64,000 bases of DNA from Streptomyces sp. NBC_01485 (GTDB lineage: Bacteria > Actinomycetota > Actinomycetes > Streptomycetales > Streptomycetaceae). The stretch covers positions 5,332,001-5,396,000 of the forward strand of contig NZ_CP109435.1 of the NCBI RefSeq assembly GCF_036227125.1, given 5' to 3'. A program made the position numbers and the translations under genes. The notes under the pieces were generated by a model. The model did not search any database. It was not told the DNA's origin and saw only the letters and a program-made list of their open reading frames with translations. Shown here one piece after another: positions 63,997-64,000 of this stretch (the stretch's first letter is position 1; every line of letters starts with the position of its first letter).

Positions 63997-64000
63997 GCGA

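Overview
The window is high-GC actinobacterial DNA, almost certainly from a Streptomyces chromosome. The support is strongly G/C-biased third codon positions, GTG and TTG starts, chained ATGA overlaps, and a gene order I know from the Streptomyces core: paired ArsA ATPases, crp, nth, marP, nhaA, acs, a Tad-type pilus cluster, bldG, hppA, topA, tmk and holB. Family assignments come from reading the translations; no database search was run.

Positions 1-47460 are conserved core. The left part (1-12.5 kb) holds two ArsA-like ATPases, DUF4177 and RidA proteins, two NUDIX hydrolases, an MBL-fold hydrolase, a nucleotidyltransferase, Crp divergent from Nth, a CvpA-type membrane serine protease, an epoxide-hydrolase-like enzyme, a holin-like membrane protein and NhaA. 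Next (12.7-22.5 kb) come acetyl-CoA synthetase, a SulP transporter fused to a beta-carbonic anhydrase, a deacetylase-like lipoprotein, a MinD/CooC-like ATPase divergent from a Fic-like protein with a broken motif, a probable small RNA and a HAD-IB phosphatase. At 23.0-28.4 kb lies a compact Tad/Flp pilus operon (Ssd/CpaE, CpaF/TadA, TadB, TadC, pilin, TadE, TadG-like) whose last gene overlaps a convergent DEAD-box helicase. Then come BldG with its anti-sigma partner, the proton-pumping pyrophosphatase, a lipoprotein, a methyltransferase, topoisomerase I, an MFS-thymidylate kinase fusion, the clamp-loader delta' subunit and a secreted aminopeptidase-like lipoprotein, ending at tRNA-Thr(CGT).

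From the tRNA to the right end the DNA looks acquired. A short copy of part of the tRNA lies just downstream, as integrated elements often leave. It is followed by an acyltransferase, about 1 kb of decayed sequence, a secreted LamG-type gene interrupted by an in-frame amber codon, and a 2277-residue secreted RHS polymorphic toxin. The toxin has a Hint self-processing domain and an unrecognised C-terminal tip of about 100 residues. One base after it starts a small gene made of LRV/HEAT-like repeats, the likely immunity protein. The right end is a pile of mobile-element remnants: an IS30-type transposase with frameshifts, a probable ISAs1-type tail, the 3' end of a group II intron with a clear domain V, the tail of an IS5-type transposase that the intron entered, and an IS-associated helix-turn-helix gene.

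The most novel candidate is the toxin tip and immunity pair at 61.5-62.2 kb. Other points of interest are the transporter-enzyme fusions, a candidate sRNA at 21.3-21.5 kb, a Crp site next to crp, phased repeats before hppA, and an iron-box-like sequence before nhaA.
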